Shown here one piece after another: positions 16,802 to 26,151 of a stretch of 64,000 nucleotides of DNA. The first letter of the stretch is position 1. Each line of letters begins with the position of its first letter. The stretch lies in the NCBI RefSeq assembly GCF_040253635.1, contig NZ_JBEJGX010000003.1, positions 4,179,501 to 4,243,500 on the forward strand. Direction: 5' to 3'. The notes beneath the pieces were generated by a model that did no database searches, was not told the origin of the DNA, and saw only the letters and a program-made list of their open reading frames with translations. Source of the stretch: Streptomyces sp. Edi2 (GTDB taxonomy: Bacteria > Actinomycetota > Actinomycetes > Streptomycetales > Streptomycetaceae). A program made the position numbers and the translations under genes.

Positions 16802-18658
16802 ATGGACGGCCTGCGGGAGCTGACGGCCGACGATCCGCAGTGGATCGGGGACTACCGGCTGCTCAGCGGTCTCGGCAGCGGCGGGATGGGGCGGGTCTAC
16901 CTGGCCCGTTCCGAGGGCGGCAGGACCGTGGCCGTGAAGCTGGTGAAGGCCGAACTCGCCGCGGAGGAAGAGTTCCGGGACCGCTTCCGTGCCGAGGTCG
17001 CGGCCGCGCGGCGGGTCGGCGGGCGGTGGACCGCCCCGGTGCTGGACGCCGACACCGAGGCCGCGGTCCCGTGGGTCGCCACCGGATACATCGCGGGCCC
17101 CACCCTGAGCGGGGTCGTCGGCGGCACATACGGCCGCATCCGGAACCCGGGCCCCCTGCCGGAGTATTCGCTGCAGCGGCTGGCGTACGGGCTGGCCTGC
17201 GCGCTGCGCGACATCCACGGCGTCGGCCTGGTGCACCGCGACCTCAAGCCGTCCAATGTGCTGCTCACCATCGACGGGCCGCGGGTCATCGACTTCGGTA
17301 TCGCGCGCGCCCTGGACGCGGTCGGGGACCGGACCGGGACCCGCACCGGCACGGTGCTCGGCTCGCCCAGCTTCATGTCGCCCGAGCAGGTACGGGGGCA
17401 CCGCGCCGGCCCGCCCAGCGACGTCTTCTGCGTGGGGTCGGTGCTGGCGTACGCGGCGACCGGGCGGCAGCCGTTCGGCAGCCCGGCCTCGGGCTTCCAC
17501 TCGGTGATGTTCAAGATCGCCAAGGAGGATCCCGAGCTGACCGGGGCGCCCGACGGCATCCGCGGTCTGATCCAGGACTGCCTGTCCAAGGACCCGGCCG
17601 CGCGGCCCACCCCCGGCGAGATCGCCGACCGCACCGGGCCGGTGCCCGGCGGCCCGTCCGCCGCCCCCTGGCTGCCGGCTGCGCTGATCGCAAGCCTGGG
17701 ACAGCACGCCGTACGCCTCCTGGACACCGACACCCCGCCCGGGGGCCGGCCGCCGACGCTCACCTCCACCCGCCTCTCCCCCGCTCCGGCATCGCCGCCC
17801 CCGGCCGAGCCCGCCGCGGCGGCGCCCCAGACCGAGCCCTCCGTACCGGCGCCTCGCCGCCGCCCCCGCCGGCTCCCCCTCCTCCTGGCCACCACCAGTG
17901 CCGTCGCCGCGGCCGCCGCCACCGCCGTCGCGGTCCCGCTGCTGAGCGGCGGCGCGAGCCCCGACCAGAGCGCGTCCGACATCCCGGCACGCTTTGTCGG
18001 CACCTGGTCGGGCCCGGTGCTGCGGGACGGGGAGCCCACAGGGCAGCAGCGGCGGTTCGTGATCACCAACGGCACGGTCGGCGAGGTGGTCGCCAACAGC
18101 ACCAGCCTCGGCGCGACCTATGAATGCCGCAGCGACGGCAAGCTGGTGTCCGTCACGGCTCACGACGGGCACCCGGCGCTCCGGCTGGACACCAAGGTCG
18201 TACGGTCCGTCCCCGCGGGCCGCTGCAGCGCGCTCGGCGAGCACACCCTCCGAGCGGGCACGGGCGGCACCCTGAACTGGGCGGCGGCCGGGCGCACCGC
18301 GACCCTGCACCGCACCGGCCCGGCGGAGACCGCCGTCCCGGCCGGCTTCCTCGGCACCTGGCAGCGGACGGACGCCGACGGCTACGGCAGCCGGCGCCTC
18401 ACCCTCGCGCAGGCCCCGGCGGGCAGCAAGGTCCTCACCACCGTCGTCGCGGGCCCCGGCGGCCGCTGCACGACGCACGCCGACCTGTTCGCGGCGGAGG
18501 ACGGCAGACTGACCCTCGGCCCGTCGGTCGTCGACCGGCCCGCGCCCGGCTGCGCCCCGGGCAACAGCTCCGTCCTCCGCCTGAACCGCGACGGCACGCT
18601 GCACGGCGAGTTCCTGGGCCACGACAAACAGCCGCGCACCTACTCCAGGGCGGAGTAG
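16802..18658 (+). CDS. eukaryotic-type Ser/Thr protein kinase, membrane sensor (paralogue of the preceding gene)
   Basis: 618-residue paralogue of the upstream kinase. The kinase domain begins almost at the start (IGDYRLLSGLGSGGMGRVYL). VAVKLVKAEL, VHRDLKPSNVLL (about residue 144), VIDFGIARAL and GSPSFMSPEQVRGH are intact. After a Pro-rich linker and a basic stretch, one membrane helix spans about 360-383. The outside part contains two GTW repeats (ARFVGTWSGP and GFLGTWQRT), each followed by a matching beta pattern with paired Cys. The first kinase has only one. The ATG has GGGAGGG eight bases upstream. The end is convergent with purA after 52 bp. The pair arose by tandem duplication, and the sensor part then diverged most. 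Confidence 0.94.
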   Translation: MDGLRELTADDPQWIGDYRLLSGLGSGGMGRVYLARSEGGRTVAVKLVKAELAAEEEFRDRFRAEVAAARRVGGRWTAPVLDADTEAAVPWVATGYIAGPTLSGVVGGTYGRIRNPGPLPEYSLQRLAYGLACALRDIHGVGLVHRDLKPSNVLLTIDGPRVIDFGIARALDAVGDRTGTRTGTVLGSPSFMSPEQVRGHRAGPPSDVFCVGSVLAYAATGRQPFGSPASGFHSVMFKIAKEDPELTGAPDGIRGLIQDCLSKDPAARPTPGEIADRTGPVPGGPSAAPWLPAALIASLGQHAVRLLDTDTPPGGRPPTLTSTRLSPAPASPPPAEPAAAAPQTEPSVPAPRRRPRRLPLLLATTSAVAAAAATAVAVPLLSGGASPDQSASDIPARFVGTWSGPVLRDGEPTGQQRRFVITNGTVGEVVANSTSLGATYECRSDGKLVSVTAHDGHPALRLDTKVVRSVPAGRCSALGEHTLRAGTGGTLNWAAAGRTATLHRTGPAETAVPAGFLGTWQRTDADGYGSRRLTLAQAPAGSKVLTTVVAGPGGRCTTHADLFAAEDGRLTLGPSVVDRPAPGCAPGNSSVLRLNRDGTLHGEFLGHDKQPRTYSRAE

Positions 18659-18669
18659 GCGCGCGGCTG

Positions 18670-18697
18670 CCGCAGTGCTGCGGTGTCCCCGGGGGAC
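18670..18697. terminator. double hairpin between convergent kinase and purA
   Basis: CCGCAG-TG-CTGCGG (18670-18683) is followed directly by GTCCCC-G-GGGGAC (18685-18697). Both lie in the 52-bp gap between two gene ends and could stop transcription in both directions. Confidence 0.45.
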
Positions 18698-18710
18698 GCG
18701 CGGGGCGTCC

Positions 18711-19997
18711 CTACGACAGGAACGAGTTGATCTCGATCGTCTCGTCGCGGCCGGGGCCGACGCCGATCGCGGAGATCGGGGCGCCGGACATCTCCTCCAG
18801 CGCCTTGACGTACGCCTGGGCGTTCTTCGGCAGGTCGGAGAAGGACTTCGCCTTGGTGATGTCCTCGGACCAGCCCGGCAGCGTCTCGTAGACCGGCTTC
18901 GCGTGGTGGAAGTCGGACTGGCTGTAGGGCAGCTCCTCGACGCGCTTGCCGTCGATCTCGTAGGCCACGCAGACCGGGATCTGCTCCCAGCCGGTGAGCA
19001 CGTCGAGCTTGGTGAGGAAGAAGTCGGTCAGGCCGTTGACGCGGGTCGCGTAGCGGGCGATGACCGCGTCGAACCAGCCGCAGCGGCGGTCGCGGCCGGT
19101 GGTGACACCGCGCTCGCCGCCGATCCGGCGCAGCGCCTCGCCGTCCTCGTCGAACAGCTCGGTCGGGAACGGACCGGCGCCGACGCGCGTCGTATAGGCC
19201 TTGAGGATGCCGATGACGCGGTTGATCTTCGTGGGGCCGACGCCGGCACCCGTGCAGGCGCCGCCCGCGGTCGGGTTCGAGGACGTGACGAAGGGGTACG
19301 TGCCGTGGTCGATGTCCAGGAGCGTGCCCTGGCCGCCCTCGAAGAGGACCACCTTGTCGTCGTCGAGCGCCTTGTTGAGGATCAGGGTGGTGTCGGCGAC
19401 ATAGCCCTTGATCTTGTCGGCGTAGCCCAGCAGCTCCTCGACGACCTGGCCGGCCTCGATGGCGCGGCGGTTGTAGAGCTTGGACAGGAGCTGGTTCTTG
19501 ACCTCCAGGGCCGCCTCGACCTTCTGCATGAGGATCGACTCGTCGTAGAGGTCCTGCACCCGGATGCCCACGCGGTTGATCTTGTCGGCGTAGGTCGGGC
19601 CGATGCCGCGCCCGGTGGTGCCGATCTTCCGCTTGCCGAGGAACCGTTCCGTCACCTTGTCGACGGTGATGTTGTACGGCGTGATCAGATGCGCGTTACC
19701 GCTGAGCAGCAGCTTGGACGTGTCGACGCCACGCTCGTTGAGTCCGCTCAGCTCGGAGAGCAGGACCGCCGGGTCGACCACGACACCGTTGCCGATGACC
19801 GGGGTGCACCCCGGGGAGAGGATTCCGGAAGGGAGAAGGTGCAGCGCGTACTTCTGGTCGCCGACGACGACCGTGTGGCCGGCGTTGTTGCCGCCCTGGT
19901 AGCGCACCACATAGTCAACGGACCCACCGAGCAGGTCGGTGGCCTTTCCCTTGCCCTCATCACCCCACTGAGCACCGAGCAGCACAAGTGCGGGCAC
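18711..19997 (-). CDS. purA: adenylosuccinate synthetase
   Basis: Makes adenylosuccinate from IMP, aspartate and GTP, the first committed step to AMP, in the cytosol. The 428 residues match the family length. Signatures are [20 protein letters not shown] (GTP loop), [56 protein letters not shown] and [37 protein letters not shown] and [15 protein letters not shown] follow. The frame runs upstream, but the GTG giving [16 protein letters not shown] is chosen because the family starts there and AAGGGG lies nine bases before it. A strong hairpin lies in the leader. Confidence 0.98.
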   Translation of the reverse strand: MPALVLLGAQWGDEGKGKATDLLGGSVDYVVRYQGGNNAGHTVVVGDQKYALHLLPSGILSPGCTPVIGNGVVVDPAVLLSELSGLNERGVDTSKLLLSGNAHLITPYNITVDKVTERFLGKRKIGTTGRGIGPTYADKINRVGIRVQDLYDESILMQKVEAALEVKNQLLSKLYNRRAIEAGQVVEELLGYADKIKGYVADTTLILNKALDDDKVVLFEGGQGTLLDIDHGTYPFVTSSNPTAGGACTGAGVGPTKINRVIGILKAYTTRVGAGPFPTELFDEDGEALRRIGGERGVTTGRDRRCGWFDAVIARYATRVNGLTDFFLTKLDVLTGWEQIPVCVAYEIDGKRVEELPYSQSDFHHAKPVYETLPGWSEDITKAKSFSDLPKNAQAYVKALEEMSGAPISAIGVGPGRDETIEINSFLS

Positions 19998-20111
19998 AGG
20001 CGTACACCCCTTCCGGGCGGGGCATGTCCAACGTGCGTGGATGGCGTCGGCGTGCGTGTTCACGCGTACGTCATCGCTGGAGACGTCGGACCGGTGCCCC
20101 GGAATAGACGA

Positions 20112-20139
20112 AGCCCCTGGCGCAATAGCGCAAGGGGCT
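20112..20139. promoter_or_regulatory. strong hairpin in the purA / DAGK-like divergent leader
   Basis: AGCCCCT-G-GCGC-AATA-GCGC-A-AGGGGCT forms an 11-bp stem with one mismatch and an AATA loop. It lies 115 bases upstream of the purA start and 34 bases upstream of the DAGK-like start. No gene ends here in either direction, so it is more likely a leader structure (attenuator or RNA stabiliser) than a plain terminator. Confidence 0.5.
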
Positions 20140-20173
20140 CTTGCACCGAGATGCTACCTGAGGAAGGACCGAG

Positions 20174-21175
20174 GTGTCGGCGCAGCCTTCTGGGCACTTT
20201 CCCGTGGACTCCGTTCGGGGGCACCCCCTGCTCGTGGTCATCGACCCGGTCGCCCGCAGTACGGACGGCGAGTCCGTACGGATCGCGAAGGATGTCCTGT
20301 GTGCCGGCGCGGGGGCGAAAATCTGCCTTCCCGACGGCCCGGAGGAATTCGCGCGGATCCTGGCCCGGCGCGGCCACCGGCGGCCGGTGGTGATCGGTGA
20401 CGACCGGGCGCTGCTGCGCGTGGTGGGCCTGCTGCACAAGGAGCGCGAGCTGGCCGCGGTGCCGCTGTCGATGGTCCCGGTGGGCGCACCGGCCGCCGTG
20501 GCGCTGAGCTGCGCGCTGGGCATCCCCACGGACACGGTGGCCGCCGCGCGTGCCGTCCTGGACGGCGGGGAGCGGCCGCGGGACCTGCTCACGGACGACA
20601 GCGACGGCATCGTGCTCGGCGGGCTGCGGATCCCCTGCGGGAGCCCGGCGGCCCGGCAGGGCGGCGGGGTGTACGTGCCGGTGGCGGCCCCCGCGGCTGC
20701 CCCGGCGGATCCACCGGAGGCCGTGGAGGCGCCGGACGGTCTGGCGGGCGGGCTCGACGGGCACCGGCCGTGGTGGCAGCCGGCCGCGCGGACCGCCCGT
20801 ACGGCGCTGGCGCTGCTGGCGGCGCCGGCCGCCGGGCTGGGCGGGCGGCGCGCACGGGTGCCGGGCCAGCGGCTGCGGATCGAGGCGGACGGGGTGCTGC
20901 TGGCGGATCTGGACCGGCCGGTGCGCGGGGTGTCGGTGGTGCCCGGCGGACGGGCGGGGGCGGACGGGGCGCGGCCCGGGGCCGGTGACGCGCTGGCCGA
21001 GGTGGTGGTGCACTGGCCGGGCGGGGGCCGGCCGGTACGGACCCGGGCGCGGGCGGTGACGGTGTCCGGCGCGGACTTCCACTACCGGGCGGACGCGGTG
21101 GTCGGCGGGCCGGTCAGGACCCGTACCTGGACCCTGCAGCCGGGGGCCTGGCGGCTGCAGCTGCCCCGGGGGTGA
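20174..21175 (+). CDS. diacylglycerol kinase catalytic-domain-like protein
   Basis: 333-residue protein of the DAGK/NAD-kinase-like fold family. LLVVIDPVARSTDGESVRIA resembles the strand with the NP(K/A)G element of lipid kinases, although the usual Asn is Asp here. ARILARRGHRRPVVIGDDRALLRVV occupies the place of the GGDGT motif, which reads GDDRA. VPLSMVPVGAPAAVALSCALGIP matches the GTxNDFAR region in position but not in residues. The key nucleotide-binding residues are therefore altered, and activity is doubtful. The carboxyl half is a beta-rich domain after an Ala/Pro/Gly linker. Start GTG with GGAAGG upstream. It is divergent from purA, and its stop lies in a 23-bp tandem repeat. Confidence 0.7.
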   Translation: MSAQPSGHFPVDSVRGHPLLVVIDPVARSTDGESVRIAKDVLCAGAGAKICLPDGPEEFARILARRGHRRPVVIGDDRALLRVVGLLHKERELAAVPLSMVPVGAPAAVALSCALGIPTDTVAAARAVLDGGERPRDLLTDDSDGIVLGGLRIPCGSPAARQGGGVYVPVAAPAAAPADPPEAVEAPDGLAGGLDGHRPWWQPAARTARTALALLAAPAAGLGGRRARVPGQRLRIEADGVLLADLDRPVRGVSVVPGGRAGADGARPGAGDALAEVVVHWPGGGRPVRTRARAVTVSGADFHYRADAVVGGPVRTRTWTLQPGAWRLQLPRG

Positions 21176-21258
21176 GTGCAAGGCCGCCCCGGGGGTGAGT
21201 GCCGGGCCGTCCAGGGGGTGAGTGCCGGGCCGTCCAGGGGTGAGTGCCGGCCGGCGCC
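21168..21258. repeat. 23-bp tandem repeat, four copies, over a stop codon
   Basis: Units GGGGGTGAGTGCCGGGCCGT + CCA at 21191 and 21214 are identical. The units at 21168 and 21237 are diverged. The TGA that ends the DAGK-like gene (21173-21175) is the first of four copies. Confidence 0.85.
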
Positions 21259-21282
21259 TCTGCGGGCGGTGTTCCCGGTGCC

Positions 21283-21864
21283 TCAGCGCGCGGCGTTGTC
21301 GTACTCGGCGCGCATCCGGTCGCGGTGCTCGCGCCAGCGCTGCAGCATCCCGGCGAGCTCTTCCTGCAGGAACTCGAAGAAGACCAGCGTCTCGCTCATC
21401 CGGCGGCCGGCCGGGGAGTCCTCGCCGAGGCTGTCGACGCCCTCGCGCAGGGTGCCCTCCCAGCGGGTGAGGACGTTGTCCCGGCGGGCCAGCGCCTCGT
21501 ACCACTGATCGCTGTGCACGCGGTAGCGGTCGCGGCGGGAGCCCGGCTCCCGCTCCCTGCTGACCATGTCGACCTGGGAGAGGTAGCGGATCGCGCCGGA
21601 GACGGCGGCGGGGCTGACCTGAAGGCGCTCGCCGAGTTCGGCCGAGGTCAGCACGCCGGAGTCGGAGGCCAGCAGGCAGGCGAAGACGCGGGCGGACATC
21701 CGCTGCATACCGGCCTCGACGAGCTGGGCCGCGAACCGCTCGACGAACTGCGAGACCGCCTCGTCGTCGCGCTTGTCCCGGGCCGCTTCCCGGGCCGCTT
21801 CCCTGCCCGCGTCCTGGGCCGTTCGGCCGGTCCGGCCCCCGCCGTGCTGCCGCTGCTCGCTCAT
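21283..21864 (-). CDS. MarR/GbsR-type winged-helix regulator
   Basis: 193-residue regulator. After a basic, Gly/Ala-rich head, VSQFVERFAAQLVEAGMQRM and ARVFACLLASDSGVLTSAEL lead into GERLQVSPAAVSGAIRYLSQ (recognition helix) and VDMVSREREPGSRRDRYRVH (wing). The carboxyl third is helical (MSETLVFFEFLQEELAGMLQ). This pattern is that of the GbsR/MarR group that commonly sits divergent from ABC exporters in actinomycetes. The ATG has GGGGAG upstream. The 93-bp gap to the divergent ABC operon carries a perfect 16-bp palindrome, its likely operator, so it is predicted to repress the exporter until a ligand binds. Confidence 0.88.
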   Translation of the reverse strand: MSEQRQHGGGRTGRTAQDAGREAAREAARDKRDDEAVSQFVERFAAQLVEAGMQRMSARVFACLLASDSGVLTSAELGERLQVSPAAVSGAIRYLSQVDMVSREREPGSRRDRYRVHSDQWYEALARRDNVLTRWEGTLREGVDSLGEDSPAGRRMSETLVFFEFLQEELAGMLQRWREHRDRMRAEYDNAAR

Positions 21865-21921
21865 GTCCGCATCATCTCCCCTGATCAGAGCCACCCCACC
21901 AACTTTATACGTTTTCTTAAC

Positions 21922-21937
21922 TTCACAAATTTGTGAA
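21922..21937. promoter_or_regulatory. 16-bp perfect palindrome, likely MarR-type operator
   Basis: TTCACAAATTTGTGAA, perfectly symmetric, in an AT-rich island (ACTTTATACGTTTTCTTAAC just to its left). It lies 20 bp from the ABC ATPase start and 57 bp from the regulator start, where it would block both promoters. Confidence 0.75.
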
Positions 21938-21957
21938 ACTAGCGTAGCTTCCGAAGC

Positions 21958-22905
21958 ATGACCAAGGCAATCTCTCCCGCCCCCGCGGTCCGGGTCGACG
22001 GTCTGTACAAGTCCTTCGGTCGCACCCGCGCCCTGGACGGCCTCGACCTGCACGTCGGGGCCGGTGAGGTACACGGCTTCCTCGGGCCCAACGGCGCCGG
22101 GAAGTCCACCACGATCCGCGTCCTGCTCGGCCTGCTGCGCGCCGACGGCGGCACGGCCCGCCTCCTGGGCAAGGACCCCTGGCAGGACGCCGTCGAGCTG
22201 CACCGCCGCCTCGCCTACGTGCCCGGCGATGTGACCCTGTGGCGCAATCTCTCCGGCGGCGAGGTCATCGACCTCTTCGGCCGGCTCCGCGGCGGCCTGG
22301 ACCGCGCCCGGCGGGCCGAGCTCCTGGAGCGGTTCGAACTCGACCCCACCAAGAAGGGGCGGACGTACTCCAAGGGCAACCGGCAGAAGGTCGCCCTGGT
22401 CGCCGCCTTCGCCTCCGACGCCGACCTGCTCGTCCTCGACGAGCCCACCTCCGGGCTGGACCCGCTGATGGAGGAGGTCTTCCAGAGCTGTGTCGCCGAG
22501 GCGCGCGACCGCGGCCGTACGGTGCTGCTCTCCAGCCATGTGCTGTCGGAGGTCGAAGCGCTCTGCGACCGCATCAGCATCATCCGCAAGGGACGGACCG
22601 TCGAATCCGGCTCGCTGGGAGAGCTGCGGCATCTGACCCGCACCTCGGTCATCGCCGAACTCGCGGGACCGCCCGCGCAATTGGACTCCCTCCCCGGCGT
22701 CCACGGCCTGGCCGTCCAGCCGATCCGGGGAAGCCAGGGCCACCGTGTCGAGCTCCAGGCCGACACCGACAAGCTCGACGCCGTCCTGCGCTCGCTCACC
22801 GCCGCCGGCGTCCGCAGCCTGACCAGCACCCCGCCCACCCTGGAAGAGCTTTTTCTGCGCCACTACCAGGACGACACCCGCGACGCAGCGGCGGTCGCGC
22901 GATGA
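21958..22905 (+). CDS. ABC transporter ATP-binding protein (drug-exporter type)
   Basis: 315-residue ATPase subunit. Walker A is [14 protein letters not shown], the Q loop lies in [20 protein letters not shown], and the signature reads [15 protein letters not shown] (SKGxRQK, as in DrrA/NatA-type ATPases). Walker B is [20 protein letters not shown], with the switch His in [16 protein letters not shown]. The carboxyl extension ([20 protein letters not shown]) is typical of polyketide/anthracycline-type exporters. It overlaps the permease gene by ATGA, indicating coupled translation. Controlled probably by the divergent MarR-type regulator. The cargo is unknown; no biosynthetic genes are nearby. 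Confidence 0.94.
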   Translation: MTKAISPAPAVRVDGLYKSFGRTRALDGLDLHVGAGEVHGFLGPNGAGKSTTIRVLLGLLRADGGTARLLGKDPWQDAVELHRRLAYVPGDVTLWRNLSGGEVIDLFGRLRGGLDRARRAELLERFELDPTKKGRTYSKGNRQKVALVAAFASDADLLVLDEPTSGLDPLMEEVFQSCVAEARDRGRTVLLSSHVLSEVEALCDRISIIRKGRTVESGSLGELRHLTRTSVIAELAGPPAQLDSLPGVHGLAVQPIRGSQGHRVELQADTDKLDAVLRSLTAAGVRSLTSTPPTLEELFLRHYQDDTRDAAAVAR

Positions 22906-24542
22906 CCGCCGTGGCCGCGGCCCTCCCCGCGCCCGCCGCCCGCTCCCGTCATCTGGCGGGCACCGGCACCCTGTTGCGCCTCGCGCTGCGCCGCGACCGG
23001 GTGATGATCCCGGCCTGGGTACTGTCCCTCGGGCTGGTCGTCGCCGCCACGGGCTCGTCCTTCGCGGCGGTGTACGGCACCGCCGCCGAGCGCGCCCGGC
23101 TGGCCGTCTCGATGAACGGCAACGGCTCGATGCGCGCGCTGTACGGGCCGGTCTTCAGCGACTCCCTCGGCGGCCTGGTCGCCTGGCGGATGGCCGGCTT
23201 CGGTGCCGTCCTCGCCGCGGTGATGAGCCTGCTGATCGTCGTCCGGCACACCCGCGAGGAGGAGGAGACGGGCCGCCAGGAGCTGCTTTCCGCCGCCATG
23301 GTCGGCCGCCGTGCACCCCTGACCGCGGCCCTGCTGGCGGCCCTGTGCGCCAACGCCGGGCTCACCGTGCTGATCGCGGGCGGCCTGACCGCCTCCGGCC
23401 TGCCGGGCGCCGGCTCCCTCGCGCTAGGCGCCGCCATCGGCTCCGCCGGCCTGCTCTTCGCCGGCCTGGCCGCCATCGCCGCCCAGCTGACCGAGAGCGC
23501 GCGCCTCGCCAAGGGCCTGACCGGCGCGGTCCTCGGCCTCGCCTTCGCGCTGCGCGCCGCGGGCGACGCCGCGGACCCCGCGGCCACGTCCCCGCTCACC
23601 TGGGTCTCACCGGTCGGCTGGTCGCAGAACCTCCGGCCGTACGCCGGCGAGCGCTGGTGGATCGTCGCGCTCTTCCTGGCCGCGGCCGCCCTGGCCGTCC
23701 TCGCCTCCTACGCACTGACCGCCCGGCGTGACCTCGGCATGAGCTTTCTGCCGGCCCGCCCCGGACCGGCCGTCGCGCCGCGCTCCCTGAGCGGCCCCTT
23801 CGGCCTGGCCTGGCGGCTCCAGCGCGCCACCCTGCTGGGCTGGAGCCTCGGCTTCCTGTGCGCCGGCGGGATCTTCGGCGGCATCGCCAAGGGCGCCTCC
23901 GATCTGGTCGGCGGCAACCGGCAGACCCGCGAGATCGTCGAGCGGATGGGCGGTCAGCAGGGCCTGACCGATGCCTTCCTGGCCACGATGACCGGCATGC
24001 TCGGGATGGTCGCGGCGCTCTACGCGGCCGGGGCGGTGCTGCGGCTGCGCGGTGAGGAGACCGGGGAGCGCGCTGAGCCGGTGCTGGCCGGCGCGGTGGG
24101 GCGGCTGCGCTGGGCGGCAGGACATCTTGCCTTCGCCTACGCGGGCACCGTCGTCATCCTGGCCGCCGGCGGCCTCGGCCTGGGCCTCGCCTACGGACTC
24201 TCGGCCGGCGACCTCGGCGGCGCACTCGGCCCGGTCCTGGCCGCCGCCCTCGCCCAGGCCCCGGCGGTCTGGACGCTCACCGGTCTGGCGGTCCTCGTCG
24301 TCGGCCTGCTCCCCGGAGCCACCGGCGCCGTCTGGGCCCTGGTCGGCGGCTGCCTGGCCCTCGGCTGGATCGGCCCCGCGCTCGACCTCCCCGGGTGGGC
24401 CATGGACCTCTCCCCGTACAGCCACCTCCCCAAGCTGCCCGGCGCGGAGGTCACCGCCGCCCCGTTCCTCTGGCTGCCGGCCCTCTCCGCCCTCCTCGCC
24501 CTGGTGGGCCTGGCGGGCCTGCGCCGGCGCGACATCGGCTGA
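22902..24542 (+). CDS. ABC transporter permease (12-TM, exporter of antibiotics family)
   Basis: 546-residue integral membrane protein with about twelve hydrophobic segments arranged as two halves. The first starts near [20 protein letters not shown], the second near [20 protein letters not shown]. Each half has a large extracytoplasmic region ([37 protein letters not shown]) and the [12 protein letters not shown] / [12 protein letters not shown] motif following. This duplicated layout is that of tetronasin-type (TnrB3-like) permeases. The ATG overlaps the ATPase stop by four bases. A 14-bp-stem terminator follows 45 bp after the stop, so the operon ends here. Functions with the preceding ATPase in export of an unknown hydrophobic compound. 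Confidence 0.9.
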   Translation: MTAVAAALPAPAARSRHLAGTGTLLRLALRRDRVMIPAWVLSLGLVVAATGSSFAAVYGTAAERARLAVSMNGNGSMRALYGPVFSDSLGGLVAWRMAGFGAVLAAVMSLLIVVRHTREEEETGRQELLSAAMVGRRAPLTAALLAALCANAGLTVLIAGGLTASGLPGAGSLALGAAIGSAGLLFAGLAAIAAQLTESARLAKGLTGAVLGLAFALRAAGDAADPAATSPLTWVSPVGWSQNLRPYAGERWWIVALFLAAAALAVLASYALTARRDLGMSFLPARPGPAVAPRSLSGPFGLAWRLQRATLLGWSLGFLCAGGIFGGIAKGASDLVGGNRQTREIVERMGGQQGLTDAFLATMTGMLGMVAALYAAGAVLRLRGEETGERAEPVLAGAVGRLRWAAGHLAFAYAGTVVILAAGGLGLGLAYGLSAGDLGGALGPVLAAALAQAPAVWTLTGLAVLVVGLLPGATGAVWALVGGCLALGWIGPALDLPGWAMDLSPYSHLPKLPGAEVTAAPFLWLPALSALLALVGLAGLRRRDIG

Positions 24543-24947
24543 TCCCGCCCGGCGGCCGGCTCTTCCGCGCCGGGCCGCCCCGTATACGTGCGCCGCCGGA
24601 GCTGTAGCGGACTCCGGCGGCGCACTTGCGTCGTATGCCGTGATGCCGGGCGGGCGCGTTCTGCCGTCCGGCGCGGGTCGGCTTCCCGGTGTGCGAGCCC
24701 GGGTCGCCGTCCCGGTGCACGGCGCCGGGACGGCATCCCCGTGTATGGCGCCGGGGCGGCATCCCGCTACGGCGCAATTTTGTCCACAGGGTGTGGACGA
24801 AGCACAGAAGTCCGCCGACGGCCAGTCACTCTTCGCGATTTCACCTGCCCGCGCGTTAACCCGTAGTAACTCTGGAGCAATCAGTGACATTGCCGTTACT
24901 TTCCGCATGCACGGCCGTGACCACGGCCCGCGGCACCGGAGGGGTTC
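24543..24947. other. 405-bp gap between ABC operon and BP74-like gene
   Basis: Holds the ABC operon terminator, a degenerate 26-bp direct repeat (GGCGCCGGGACGGCATCCC at about 24721 and GGCGCCGGGGCGGCATCCC at about 24747), and an AT-richer stretch (24776-24930). The last is likely to contain the promoter of the secreted protein. No gene seen. Confidence 0.5.
24588..24625 (+). terminator. terminator of the ABC exporter operon
   Basis: GTGCGCCGCCGGAG and CTCCGGCGGCGCAC, perfect 14-bp arms around a 10-base loop, followed by TTGCGT. It starts 45 bp after the permease stop. Confidence 0.85.
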
Positions 24948-25412
24948 ATGCCACGCATCACCACCAAGATCGGCATGCTGGCGGCGGCAGCACTGCTCGC
25001 CGTCGCGGCGGCCGGGCCCGCCCAGGGCAAGCAGCGGAGCGACGCCGCACACCGCACCGGGGCCGCCTCGGAGGCCTACTTCGTGATGACCGACGTCACG
25101 CGCGAGGAATTCGTCATCAAGCTCACCGACCCTCGCAAGATCCAGCACGCCCGGGACCTGCTGAGCGGCGCGTCCCACTCGGAGCCGCATGTCATCGGCC
25201 GGATCGAGAAGCGCCCCGCCCCGTACAACTGGCGCTGGAGCTTCCATCTCCGCCCGGAGACCATCGACTTCTTCGACTTCGCCATCGAGGTCTGTGACGC
25301 CACCACGCCCTATGTCGAAGAGCATCTGGACGAGGCCGGCGGGCCGTTCCTGCCCGGGCTGGTCTGGTGTCCCTGGACCTCCAGGCTGGTGCGGGAGGTC
25401 CCCCAGCCGTAA
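24948..25412 (+). CDS. secreted BP74-like (calmodulin-binding protein-like) domain protein
   Basis: 154-residue exported protein. [20 protein letters not shown] and AAGPAQG form a Sec signal peptide cleaved near residue 27. The mature part has [51 protein letters not shown] and [20 protein letters not shown], then [12 protein letters not shown]. This is the pattern of the amino-terminal domain of Dictyostelium BP74 and its many actinobacterial single-domain relatives. Two Cys (about 114 and 142) could form a disulfide. The ATG has GGAGGGG upstream. The role in bacteria is unknown; similarity to a calmodulin-binding protein does not show that it binds calmodulin. Confidence 0.72.
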   Translation: MPRITTKIGMLAAAALLAVAAAGPAQGKQRSDAAHRTGAASEAYFVMTDVTREEFVIKLTDPRKIQHARDLLSGASHSEPHVIGRIEKRPAPYNWRWSFHLRPETIDFFDFAIEVCDATTPYVEEHLDEAGGPFLPGLVWCPWTSRLVREVPQP

Positions 25413-25494
25413 GGCCTGAGGCGGCGGGCCGCCGGCCCGCACCGTGCACCGGCGGCCCGCGCCGTACGCCCCGCCGGAAGCCGCGGCGTGGGCC

Positions 25495-26151
25495 TCAGCC
25501 CCCCGGTGTCACCAGCCGCGCCTCGTACGCGAACACCGCCGCCTGGGTGCGGTCGCGCAGCCCCAGCTTCACCAGTATCCGGCTGACGTGCGTCTTCACC
25601 GTCGATTCGGCCACCACCAGATGCTCGGCGATCTCGCCGTTGGAGAGGCCCTGGGCCACCAGCACCAGGACCTCGGTCTCGCGCTCGGTGAGATCGGCGA
25701 TGCGCTCCTGGGCGGGGGCGCGCGGGGTGCCCAGCCGGGAGAACTCGGAGATCAGGCGCTTGGTGACGGTGGGGGCGAGCAGGGCCTCGCCGGAGGCGAC
25801 GATGCGGACGCCATCGGCGAGTTGGCCGGCCGAGGCGTCCTTGAGGAGGAAGCCGCTGGCCCCGGAGCGCAGCGCTTGGTAGACGTACTCGTCCAGGTCG
25901 AAGGTGGTCAGCACCAGGACCTTGGCGTCCGCGTCGGCGGCCACGATCTCGCGGGTCGCCTCCAGGCCGTTCATCTCCGGCATCCGGATGTCCATCAGGA
26001 CGACATCGGGCTTGAGGACCGCGACCTTGTGCACCGCCTGGCGGCCGTCCACCGCCTCCCCGACGACCTCGATGTCCGGCATGGCGTTGAGCAGGACGGA
26101 GAAGCCCTCACGGACCATCACCTGGTCATCGACGATCAGTACCCGGATCAT
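25495..26151 (-). CDS. NarL/LuxR-family response regulator
   Basis: 218-residue two-component regulator. Receiver: acidic pocket IVDDQ (Asp8, Asp9), phosphoacceptor VVLMDIRMPEMNG (Asp54), switch Thr82 and Lys104 in GFLLKD. Output: LuxR-type HTH in the last 65 residues (LTERETEVLVLVAQGLSNGE ... STVKTHVSRILVKLGLRDRT). Its ATG overlaps the stop of the histidine kinase (ATGA), so the pair is co-translated and cognate. Target genes are not evident. The pair has no exporter or other adjacent partner on the same strand; kynB-like lies upstream with a 67-bp gap to the kinase. Confidence 0.96.
   Translation of the reverse strand: MIRVLIVDDQVMVREGFSVLLNAMPDIEVVGEAVDGRQAVHKVAVLKPDVVLMDIRMPEMNGLEATREIVAADADAKVLVLTTFDLDEYVYQALRSGASGFLLKDASAGQLADGVRIVASGEALLAPTVTKRLISEFSRLGTPRAPAQERIADLTERETEVLVLVAQGLSNGEIAEHLVVAESTVKTHVSRILVKLGLRDRTQAAVFAYEARLVTPGG

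Noticed and set aside
21958..24542. ABC exporter as part of an antibiotic cluster
   Set aside because: No biosynthetic genes within the window; neighbours are purA, a DAGK-like gene and a secreted small protein. A resistance or export role remains possible but not a cluster.
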